DNA from: CAZAQS01 sp964486825
Lineage (GTDB): Bacteria > Chloroflexota > Anaerolineae > Anaerolineales > UBA4823
Assembly: GCA_964486825.1 (NCBI GenBank)
Contig: CAZAQS010000035.1
Span: forward strand, 1-27,981
Length of the DNA stretch: 27,981 nt
Direction: 5' to 3'
Positions 16,232 through 23,108 of the stretch are shown here, one piece after another (positions within the stretch are counted from its first letter, which is position 1; every line of letters starts with the position of its first letter). Position numbers and translations under genes: made by a program. Below the pieces are notes generated by a model. The model worked only from the letters and a program-made list of their open reading frames with translations, made no database searches and was not told the origin of the DNA.

Positions 16232-16786
16232 TCAGAGCGGCAGGCTGAGCTGTGGCTCTGCCGGGGCATCGTTCTCTTCGTATAAGACCCGCTGAGCGGC
16301 AGCCTCGAGCAGTTCCACCAGGATGGTACGGTCTTGCACAGGTGGGCGCAGGCGCAGCGCTCGGGCGCTGACTACTACAGGCGCCAGGCGGCTCAAACGC
16401 AGCAAGTGCTGAGTACATTTCTCCAGCAGGCGCTGGCTTTCATATAGCTCGACATTCTCGTCATAAAAAGTGGCCAACAGATCGAGGACCAGGGTGGGAT
16501 AAGGAGCTGCGGGGGTTTCATTGAGCAGGGTCAGCACCTGGTAGCAGGTGAAGGCGCGCGCCACATGGATGCGCTGCAGTGCGCTCTCCAAGGCGGCGCC
16601 CCCACCCACTATGCGGCCCAAATTTCGGGCGACCGTGTAAGCGTTGAAGCTATTGCCTCCATCCAGAACTCGTAATATTCCGCGCTGGGCCAGCCGCGCT
16701 GCCAGATCTAACATGGGTTGCCGGGCAGCGTGATGGGCCAGGACAAGCCATAAATGACCAGGGGAAGGCTCAGGTAAAGAATTCAT
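16232..16786 (-). CDS. RecA/RadA-fold protein without Walker A, with C-terminal clamp-binding motif
   Basis: A 184-aa protein that looks like a trimmed RecA/Rad51 ATPase core. LRVLDGGNSFNAYTVARNLGR (38-58) matches the strand after the P-loop (the vxyIDtExsFrpeR region of RadA), RIHVARAFTCYQVLTLL (72-88) matches the next conserved stretch, and LVLDLLATFYDE (99-110) is a Walker B-like strand with Asp102. The P-loop position reads LAHHAARQPMLDLAARL with no GxxxxGKT, so ATP hydrolysis is unlikely. The protein ends exactly in QLSLPL (179-184), the sliding-clamp-binding hexapeptide known from E. coli Hda. It is the first gene of the operon with the 87-aa protein and the family B polymerase. By analogy with ImuA or SulA-like RecA relatives, it may recruit the polymerase to the clamp (inference). 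Confidence 0.82.
   Translation of the reverse strand: MNSLPEPSPGHLWLVLAHHAARQPMLDLAARLAQRGILRVLDGGNSFNAYTVARNLGRIVGGGAALESALQRIHVARAFTCYQVLTLLNETPAAPYPTLVLDLLATFYDENVELYESQRLLEKCTQHLLRLSRLAPVVVSARALRLRPPVQDRTILVELLEAAAQRVLYEENDAPAEPQLSLPL
16235..16252 (-). other. C-terminal QLSLPL sliding-clamp-binding motif
   Basis: The last six codons before the TGA stop of the RecA-like gene encode Gln-Leu-Ser-Leu-Pro-Leu. This is the consensus bacterial beta-clamp-binding hexapeptide, and its place at the very C-terminus after an acidic, disordered-looking linker (YEENDAPAEP) is typical for such peptides. Confidence 0.8.
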
Positions 16787-16853
16787 GTCCTACCTTAGCT
16801 TAAATTCTGTTCTTGCGATATCCCATTTAGGGGGGAAAAGCGGGGGATAAAAC

Positions 16854-17061
16854 GGTTAACCCGATGGGGGATAAGGGGGTTAACCCGCCTTTTTCGGTTA
16901 ACCCGTTTTGGGTTAACCGAAAAAATAGGTTAACCCTTTTGGTTTAACCGAAAAAATAGGTTAACCCTTTTGGTTTAACCGTCGGAAGAAGGTTTATTTG
17001 TTTGGTTAACCTTCCTAACAAGGTTAACCTATTTCAGGTTAACCGAAAATAGGGTTTAACT
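16854..17061. repeat. Array of nine perfect GGTTAACC palindromes plus variants
   Basis: Perfect GGTTAACC octamers start at 16854, 16878, 16896, 16911, 16928, 16959, 17004, 17022 and 17037. Two 9-base variants GGTTTAACC lie at 16941 and 16972, and a degenerate copy GGTTTAACT at 17053. Centre-to-centre spacings are mostly 13-18 bases, with wider steps of 24 and about 31. The array fills most of the 351-base divergent intergenic region between the RecA-like gene (-) and the peptidase gene (+). It ends 28 bases before the predicted -35 of the peptidase and starts 68 bases before the RecA-like ATG. It is most simply read as a multi-site operator for a dimeric DNA-binding protein. The rest of the intergenic region holds a G-rich stretch (16829-16880) and the promoter at 17089-17117. 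Confidence 0.9.
16915..16981. repeat. 31-bp tandem direct repeat inside the palindrome array
   Basis: Bases 16915-16945 are repeated exactly at 16946-16976, and the next five bases (AACCG, 16977-16981) begin a third copy before the sequence diverges. Each unit holds one GGTTAACC and one GGTTTAACC site, so the array has grown by local duplication. Confidence 0.92.
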
Positions 17062-17088
17062 CGTACGGGAATAGACAATCAGGACAGG

Positions 17089-17117
17089 TTGCATATTCAC
17101 GACTTTCGCTGTATAGT
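17089..17117 (+). promoter_or_regulatory. Predicted promoter of the M1 peptidase operon
   Basis: TTGCAT at 17089-17094 and TATAGT at 17112-17117 are separated by 17 bases. The -10 matches the consensus at five of six positions, the -35 at three. Transcription would begin near 17124 and give a leader of about 14 bases before ATG 17138, which argues for that start codon. The palindrome array lies just upstream, a position suited to activation or to repression by looping. Confidence 0.5.
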
Positions 17118-17137
17118 AGGGCTTGGAAATTGCCCCG

Positions 17138-18982
17138 ATGAAGATCTTACCTGCCGCCCTCCTGCTGACCATCTTCCTGTTGGCTAGTGTGCCAGTAAAG
17201 GGTCAAGAGCCCATCCAGGGGATCGAATACACTCCTATTGCTTCTTACCAGATCCATGTAGACTTTGATCCACAAGCCAAGCATCTGGAAGGTATAGAAC
17301 TCATCCGTTATACCAATACCACGACTGATCCCATTCCAGACCTTATCTTTCATCTTTACCTGAATGCCTTCCGCGATTCGAACAGCTTTTTTTTGATGGA
17401 CACGGGCGGGGTACACCGCTCCTCTCCCTGGAACCAGGAACAGCCCGGTTGGATCCGCGTGACCGGGATGCGCCTGGTAGATGGGACTCCCTTATCTTTC
17501 CTTGAGATTGAAGATGGCACCCTGGCACGGGCCAGCTTGCCAGAGCCTATCGCGCCTGGAGAGAGCGGTGAATTCGAGGTTGAGTTCGTAGTCCAGCTGC
17601 CCAAGCTGATGGCCAGGACTGGTTTTGCAGGTGATTTCTTCATGATTGGGCAGTGGTTCCCTAAACTGGGTGTTTGGGAGAATGGCAGCTGGAATGCATA
17701 TCCCTTTCACGGTAATGCTGAGTTTTACGCGGATTTTGGCGTTTACGAGGTGGAGATCACGCTTCCGGCTGCTTACCGCACGGCGGGTGTTGGCTTACCG
17801 GTCTCCCGGGTGGATAACGGGGATGGCAGCCATACGGTAACTTATCGGGCTGAGGCTGTGATAGATTTCGCCTGGGCTGCCTCTCCCCATTTTCTGGAAG
17901 CCACCCGGATGGTAGAAGAGGTAGAGATTTTATACGTTTACCTGCCGGAGCATGCCTGGACTGTCGAGCGGGTGTTGGATGCGGCTGAAGGCGCGTTGAG
18001 GCTGTTTGGAGAATGGTACGGCCCTTACCCGTACCCGCGCTTTTCCATCATTGACGTTCCAGAGGATGGCATGGCGGCAGGCGGAATGGAATACCCGACC
18101 CTGGTTACCGCAGGTACACAAAACATGTTAGGGCTGGGGGGTCTGGAACTGGTTGCGGAAGAGCGAACGCTGGAGTCCGTGGTCATCCACGAGACAGGCC
18201 ACCAGTGGTGGCAATCGATGGTTGCTTTTAACGAGGCAGAAGAGCCCTGGTTGGATGAAGGCTTCACGGATTATTCCACCGCTAAGGCGATGGAGCATTT
18301 ATATGGTAGGGAAACTAGTTTTATAAGGATAGGCGGCGCCAGTATAGGTTATGCCGAATACCGGCGGTTGGAATATCTGGCCAATCCGCATGTTCCTATG
18401 TATGGAGCGGCCTGGGAATTTTCCGGGCTTGAGTATAATATCGCCGCGTACTCCAAACCTGTGGTGTCCTTGCTGACGCTAGAGGGAGTCTTAGGCGAAG
18501 AAGGTATGTTTGGTATGATGAGTGAATTCTTCCAACGCTATCGCTTCGACCATCCAGGAACGGAGGATTTCCGAGCTACGGCTGAGGAATTTACTGGAAA
18601 GGATCTGGATTGGTTCTTTGAAGGGCTGGTGTATGGGGATGGGGTGCTTAATTATTCGGTGGCGTCCTTGGAACCTGACTCGGTCACCGTGCTACGTCAG
18701 GGAGAGCTGGCGGCGCCAGTCCAGGTTCTAGTGAGTTTTGCAGATGGCAGCCAGGTAATGGAAGAATGGGACGGAGGGCAGCCAGTGGCAACTTTTTCAT
18801 ACACGGGCCGCTCGGCGGACGTTATCAAGGCGGAGATCGACCCGGATAAGATGGTTTATGTAGACCAGCGCTGGATCGATAACGGACTCTCGAGGAGTGT
18901 GGATGGGTGGTCCTGGCTGGCAGTGGTCGTGCGATTTCTTTACCAAATGCAGAACCTGATGTTGAATTTTGGTGGGTTGTAG
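17138..18982 (+). CDS. M1 family zinc metallopeptidase, exported
   Basis: A 614-aa gluzincin aminopeptidase-type protein. An N-terminal signal peptide (MKILPAALLLTIFLLASVPVKG) points to export. A beta-rich N-domain precedes the catalytic domain with GGMEYPT (315-321, the GxMEN exopeptidase motif with Tyr for Asn) and HETGHQWW at 351-358. The zinc ligands are His351, His355 and Glu374 (WLDEGF, the standard 18-residue spacing); Glu352 is the catalytic base. A late hydrophobic segment (WLAVVVRFLYQM) may tether the C-terminus. It should trim peptides outside the membrane. I chose ATG 17138 over TTG 17123 because it gives a standard signal peptide and fits the promoter. The next gene starts 1 base after its stop, so the two are translationally linked. 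Confidence 0.95.
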   Translation: MKILPAALLLTIFLLASVPVKGQEPIQGIEYTPIASYQIHVDFDPQAKHLEGIELIRYTNTTTDPIPDLIFHLYLNAFRDSNSFFLMDTGGVHRSSPWNQEQPGWIRVTGMRLVDGTPLSFLEIEDGTLARASLPEPIAPGESGEFEVEFVVQLPKLMARTGFAGDFFMIGQWFPKLGVWENGSWNAYPFHGNAEFYADFGVYEVEITLPAAYRTAGVGLPVSRVDNGDGSHTVTYRAEAVIDFAWAASPHFLEATRMVEEVEILYVYLPEHAWTVERVLDAAEGALRLFGEWYGPYPYPRFSIIDVPEDGMAAGGMEYPTLVTAGTQNMLGLGGLELVAEERTLESVVIHETGHQWWQSMVAFNEAEEPWLDEGFTDYSTAKAMEHLYGRETSFIRIGGASIGYAEYRRLEYLANPHVPMYGAAWEFSGLEYNIAAYSKPVVSLLTLEGVLGEEGMFGMMSEFFQRYRFDHPGTEDFRATAEEFTGKDLDWFFEGLVYGDGVLNYSVASLEPDSVTVLRQGELAAPVQVLVSFADGSQVMEEWDGGQPVATFSYTGRSADVIKAEIDPDKMVYVDQRWIDNGLSRSVDGWSWLAVVVRFLYQMQNLMLNFGGL

Positions 18983-18983
18983 A

Positions 18984-19913
18984 ATGAATGCATGGGCTGC
19001 CTTCTTGACCGGTTGGGGTCGTGTATTCAGGTATTGGCAAGTGATAATTTTCCTTTATGCAATCAATCTCTGCTCTGGAATTCTATTGACGTTACTGCCC
19101 GCCGTGCAGCTTATCCAACCAGCCAGGCTTTTGTCCGTTCAAGAAGCTGCACAGGGGATCCCGGTCTGGATGATGCAGGAGCTGGCAGGACTACTGTCCA
19201 ATGGAACCGGCATGCCAATCGATGCAGCCCAGGCGATCCCTCTTCAAGAGCTTCCCGCAGCGATGGCCTTCGGGATGGGTGCAGCTGTATTTGCTCCCCT
19301 CCTTGCATGGCTTACAGGAAGCATCCTGGTAGGAGGCATGATTTTGGTGTATTCGGAAGCACCCAGGCCTTTCAATTGGAAACGGTTTTTCTGGGGCTGC
19401 TGGCATTGGTGGTTTGTTTTCCTGGCCCTCGGCCTGGTGCAGGTATTTTTCATTCTGGCTCTGGTGCTGGGAGGCATCTGGTTGGTTGTAGCAATCGGCC
19501 AAACCTTTCCTGGCGCTCTCTGGATTGTCCTCTTGCCCCTGTTGGGTTTCATGATTCTGATATTGTTAAGCATTTCTGTCCTGGAATATACCCGGGTCGT
19601 GGCGGTTCAAGAGGGTACGCGGAACCTCCCGCGGTCTGCCATCAGGTCAGCGAGGTTTTTGTTCCAACGCCCTGTTGGATTTATTGGCTTTTATAGCCTG
19701 GCAGCTGTGCTGCTTCTGGCAATTCATCTCCTCTTCCGGGCGGGTCTCTTTCCGCAGACACCGCTTCAATTTTGGCCGGTTGTACTGCTGGTGCAGCAAG
19801 CGTTCGTCCTGGTCCGGTTGTTTGCGCGCGGGCAAAGGCTGGCAGGAGCAGCCGCGCTTTCTGGTCTCCAGGCGGATATAATCAGTGACGATCTTGTACC
19901 TGGTCGAATTTAA
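18984..19913 (+). CDS. Polytopic membrane protein of unknown function
   Basis: A 309-aa integral membrane protein with about six hydrophobic segments (near 18-44, 92-120, 132-165, 168-194, 225-250 and 258-278). No family is recognised. A short conserved-looking cytosolic stretch, EYTRVVAVQEGTRNLPRSAIRSARFLFQRP (about 196-226), separates helices four and five and is rich in arginine. The start is ATG 18984, one base after the peptidase stop, with GGTGGG 7-8 bases upstream inside the peptidase gene. A longer TTG start at 18969 would overlap the peptidase. It is encoded between an exported peptidase and a membrane-anchored phosphodiesterase, so a role at the same membrane is likely; a transport or anchoring function is a guess. 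Confidence 0.88.
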   Translation: MNAWAAFLTGWGRVFRYWQVIIFLYAINLCSGILLTLLPAVQLIQPARLLSVQEAAQGIPVWMMQELAGLLSNGTGMPIDAAQAIPLQELPAAMAFGMGAAVFAPLLAWLTGSILVGGMILVYSEAPRPFNWKRFFWGCWHWWFVFLALGLVQVFFILALVLGGIWLVVAIGQTFPGALWIVLLPLLGFMILILLSISVLEYTRVVAVQEGTRNLPRSAIRSARFLFQRPVGFIGFYSLAAVLLLAIHLLFRAGLFPQTPLQFWPVVLLVQQAFVLVRLFARGQRLAGAAALSGLQADIISDDLVPGRI

Positions 19914-19939
19914 TTTCTTTGCTCCGATCGGAGATGGTT

Positions 19940-21634
19940 ATGAGACATGGATATAAAGTAGCGGTTGCAATGGTGGCTTGTTGGGTCGTGGCGGGCATGG
20001 CTTACCTCTGGGCTACAGGCCTGATTGACTCGCTCTATGCTTACCGCTCTCCCTTGCAAGCGCATGCGGCTGTACCCGGACAGCCCCTGGGTGAGCCTGT
20101 AACCGGGCGGCTCGTTTTCGTGCTTATCGATGGGTTGCGTCTGGATACATCCATGAAGAGGGATGTGATGCCGTTTTTAAATGACCTGCGCGACTCAGGC
20201 GCCTGGGGCACTATGCATAGCCGGCCTCCCTCCTATTCCACCCCTGGTTATTCGGTCCTGTTTACAGGCGCCTGGCCGGAGATCAACGACGGGCCGGTGA
20301 TGAATATGGATTATGATGAGATTCCAACCTGGTCCCAGGATAACCTGGTGTCCGCGGTGAGCCGTTCAGGCTTGCAGGTAGCACTATCCGCATATTATTG
20401 GTTCGAAAAACTAGTACCACAGGAGGATGTGGCAGCCAGTTTCTACACGCCTGGTGAAGACCAGCATGCAGATCGAGATGTGGTTGACGCTGCCCTGCCC
20501 TGGATCCAGGACGGCGGATTTTCCTTTATTTTTATCCACCTGGACCAGGTGGATTATGCCGGACACTATGAGGGTGGGCCGAGAGATCCGCGCTGGGAAG
20601 CGGCTGCGAGGCGAAGCGATGATTTGCTGCGCGAAATCTCCGAAAGTTTGGATTTTGAACAGGATACATTATTTGTCAGCAGCGACCACGGGCATATCGA
20701 TACTGGGGGCCATGGAGGGCACGACCGAATCACTCTTATCGAGCCGTACGTGTTCGTAGGGGCGGGTATCAAACCGGGCATGCATGAGGATATTCAAATG
20801 GTAGATATAGCCCCGACCCTTGCGGCTATGTTAGGGGCGAATATACCGGCTGCCAGCCAGGGACGAGTGAGAATCGAAATGGTTGATTTCAGCCAGTTCC
20901 AACTCGAAGCAATCCAGGATGCATTAAAAAATCAGCAAGCCGGACTTGTAGAAGCTCTCCGTGCCGGCACGGGTTTGGGTATCCCGATACATGAAGGCAC
21001 GGATGTCGTAGCTTCTCATCAAGAGGCGATAGAGGCAAGCTTTCGTAGCCTGTCGAGCGCCGAAAGAAGGGTCAGAGCATTATCGGCGTTGATCGTAGCA
21101 GCTTTGCCAACTTCCCTGCTTTACAGGAAACGCGGGCGCAAAATGAATATATTGTTGGGAGCAGCGTTCGCTTACCTGTTGGTATTCAACCTGCGCTATG
21201 CTATCTTGGATGGATTGACTTATTCATTGAGCTCCGTAACTGGCGCCAACGAGCTTGTTTTGTTTACAGGCCTGACGGCTGCAATCTCCTTGTCAATCGC
21301 CTGGATCGTAGGGATGTTGGTTTTGAAGACTTATAAGCTTGGTCCGGTGCAGGCTGCAAAAGACAGCCTGGCTTTGGTGTGGTTGATCATTTATATCCTC
21401 TCGCTGCCTGTATTGGTCAACTATAGTTTGAATGGGCTGTTGGTGCACTGGCATCTGCCTGAATTCCAAAGCTCGTTCCTGGGGTTCCTGTCCTTGGTTC
21501 AAATCTTATTCGTTGCGCTTCTCGGACCTTTGCTGGCCGGGGCAGGAGCGGGGGCTTCGTTTGGATATTCAAAGTGGTTTCTGAAAAGAGGCCAGAGTAA
21601 AAGTAAGCCCTATCTTCCGGAGAGCGGGTCCTGA
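19940..21634 (+). CDS. Membrane-anchored alkaline phosphatase superfamily phosphodiesterase (NPP-like)
   Basis: A 564-aa protein with an N-terminal membrane anchor (about 7-25), an outward alkaline phosphatase superfamily domain (about 60-310) and four or five C-terminal helices (about 380-555). The domain carries the two-metal ligand set: Asp64 (LIDGLR), Thr101 as likely nucleophile (SYSTPGYS), Asp205 and His209 (QVDYAGH), Asp249 and His250 (SSDHGH) and His261 (GGHGGHD). It belongs with nucleotide pyrophosphatase/phosphodiesterase enzymes that cleave phosphodiester bonds; the substrate is unknown. The multi-helix tail is unusual for plain NPPs and recalls GPI-type ethanolamine phosphate transferases. 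ATG 19940 is chosen because GGAG lies 6 bases upstream. The stop overlaps the next start (TGATG). Confidence 0.92.
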   Translation: MRHGYKVAVAMVACWVVAGMAYLWATGLIDSLYAYRSPLQAHAAVPGQPLGEPVTGRLVFVLIDGLRLDTSMKRDVMPFLNDLRDSGAWGTMHSRPPSYSTPGYSVLFTGAWPEINDGPVMNMDYDEIPTWSQDNLVSAVSRSGLQVALSAYYWFEKLVPQEDVAASFYTPGEDQHADRDVVDAALPWIQDGGFSFIFIHLDQVDYAGHYEGGPRDPRWEAAARRSDDLLREISESLDFEQDTLFVSSDHGHIDTGGHGGHDRITLIEPYVFVGAGIKPGMHEDIQMVDIAPTLAAMLGANIPAASQGRVRIEMVDFSQFQLEAIQDALKNQQAGLVEALRAGTGLGIPIHEGTDVVASHQEAIEASFRSLSSAERRVRALSALIVAALPTSLLYRKRGRKMNILLGAAFAYLLVFNLRYAILDGLTYSLSSVTGANELVLFTGLTAAISLSIAWIVGMLVLKTYKLGPVQAAKDSLALVWLIIYILSLPVLVNYSLNGLLVHWHLPEFQSSFLGFLSLVQILFVALLGPLLAGAGAGASFGYSKWFLKRGQSKSKPYLPESGS

Positions 21635-22917
21635 TGACAAGAGCTGGTATATTTCCATATGTGCGCCTGGGACTTTCGAAGGATGCTTTACAAGGCGAAG
21701 TAGCAGTTGTTACCGGATCGGGGCGTGGTATTGGCCGGGAAATAGCGCGCGCTTTTGCCAGCCTGGGAGCAGCAGTTGTCGTGGCCGAGCTTGAGGAAAC
21801 GGGAGCAGAGGTACAAGCAGAGATCGAGGAGAGCGGAGGCAGGGCGATCTTCACTAAGGTTGACGTCTCGAACGAGACCAGTGTAAGGGCTTTGTTCCAG
21901 GTGACGCTACAAACCTGTGGTCCTGCCACTATTTTGGTTAACAATGCGATTCTTTGCCCGGTTGCATCTGTAAAGGAGATGGAAGTATCTGAGTGGGACA
22001 GGGTCATGGCGGTGAATTTAAGAGGCGCATTTCTGACCTGCCGTGCTTTTCTGCCCGGAATGCTCGAGAATGGCCGCGGCACGATCCTCAACCTGATTTC
22101 GACCGAGGCTATGCCTTATTTGTCTGCCTATATCGCCTCCAAACAAGGATTGGCGGCCTTCAGCCAGTCTTTGGCTGCAGAAGTGGGAGAGCGAGGTGTC
22201 CGGGTAATTGCTTTCGGTCCTGGCTTCGTGGCTACGCCAGGGTTGAGAGAGGCCGCTGACGGGTTGGCGCCCCATCTGGGGATGGGGCCAGGCGAATTTC
22301 TGGGGATGTCCGTACATGCAGCATATCCAGGAGCAATGCCGGCGAGGGATGCAGGCATTGCTGCAGCTTGCCTCGTCATTAAATTTGGAGACGAATATCA
22401 CGGTGAGATTGTCACCGGATACACAGTATTGGAGCGGGCAGGCTATATCAGCGCTGGCAGCGGAGTGCTCGAGGAGGCCATCGCTTCAAAGGAGAGCATA
22501 GAAACCAAAGGAGAGGCTTTATATAGTAGTAGAGAGCATACGAAAAACCTGGCAAACCATCTGATCCAGGTTCTGGATGAAACTGAAGAAGAGTTTCGCA
22601 AGTTGCCGGTTTTTGTAAGACCGCTGGCGAAGAGCGGATTCAAAAGCAAGGCCGATATGAGCATTGGCGACTGGAAACGAGCAATACAAATTTTGTCGAA
22701 CTCACTGCAGGGAAGCTTACTCGTGGAGACGGAAGATACGCGTAGAATGCTAGGCAGCCTGGAACGCTACTACCGGGAAGTTCCGGAAGAGACCGCCCGG
22801 TTTATTAAGGACTCTCAGTTGTTAAGCGCTGTGATCGCTACGTCGAGAGAGCGGGTGTTGCTTATCCAACAGCTCCGAGAGTCATTAAGGGGTATTCATA
22901 TAAAAGATCAGAATTGA
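21634..22917 (+). CDS. Short-chain dehydrogenase/reductase with C-terminal helical extension
   Basis: The first 265 of 427 residues are a classical SDR Rossmann domain: TGSGRGIG (27-34) for cofactor binding, acidic Glu52 after the second strand suggesting NAD(H), NNA (103-105), and the active-site Tyr166-Ile-Ala-Ser-Lys170 with Ser156 before it. The Ser-Tyr spacing is about three residues shorter than usual. Residues 280-427 form an extra, mostly helical, charged region not found in normal 250-aa SDRs. No family is recognised for it; it might mediate oligomerisation or bind a partner. Translation is coupled to the phosphodiesterase gene by TGATG overlap. The substrate is unknown, and the function of the fusion with this operon is unclear. 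Confidence 0.9.
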   Translation: MTRAGIFPYVRLGLSKDALQGEVAVVTGSGRGIGREIARAFASLGAAVVVAELEETGAEVQAEIEESGGRAIFTKVDVSNETSVRALFQVTLQTCGPATILVNNAILCPVASVKEMEVSEWDRVMAVNLRGAFLTCRAFLPGMLENGRGTILNLISTEAMPYLSAYIASKQGLAAFSQSLAAEVGERGVRVIAFGPGFVATPGLREAADGLAPHLGMGPGEFLGMSVHAAYPGAMPARDAGIAAACLVIKFGDEYHGEIVTGYTVLERAGYISAGSGVLEEAIASKESIETKGEALYSSREHTKNLANHLIQVLDETEEEFRKLPVFVRPLAKSGFKSKADMSIGDWKRAIQILSNSLQGSLLVETEDTRRMLGSLERYYREVPEETARFIKDSQLLSAVIATSRERVLLIQQLRESLRGIHIKDQN

Positions 22918-22952
22918 TAGGGAAAACCCTACTGGGTGGCTTAGGGGATATC

Positions 22953-22971
22953 CTTATTGAGTAAGTTTTTT
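22953..22971 (+). terminator. Possible weak intrinsic terminator after the SDR operon
   Basis: CTTAT (22953-22957) can pair with GTAAG (22961-22965), including one U-G pair, around a TGA loop, and six T residues follow directly (22966-22971). The stem is short, so termination would be weak. It lies 36 bases after the SDR stop, where a terminator is expected. Confidence 0.35.
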
Positions 22972-23108
22972 CCCCAGAGTACACTGTTGGTTGCCGGGTT
23001 ATATATCGTTAGCTCTTCTCTTATATCGCCGTGCTGGCGAATGGCGTTTGGAGTTTAAAGAGGTAATTTGATCTTGAAATCATATCCAGTGGTGGAGGAA
23101 CAGGTATT

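Noticed and set aside
16179..16418. N-terminal extension of the 87-aa protein to 167 aa
   Set aside because: The extra 80 residues lie almost wholly inside the RecA-like gene in another frame and are Ala/Pro/Arg-rich with no pattern; ATG 16178 fits the operon spacing.
16854..17061. Replication origin or CRISPR array
   Set aside because: No DnaA boxes, no dnaA or replication genes nearby, and no unique spacers of regular length; the units are short palindromes with irregular spacing.
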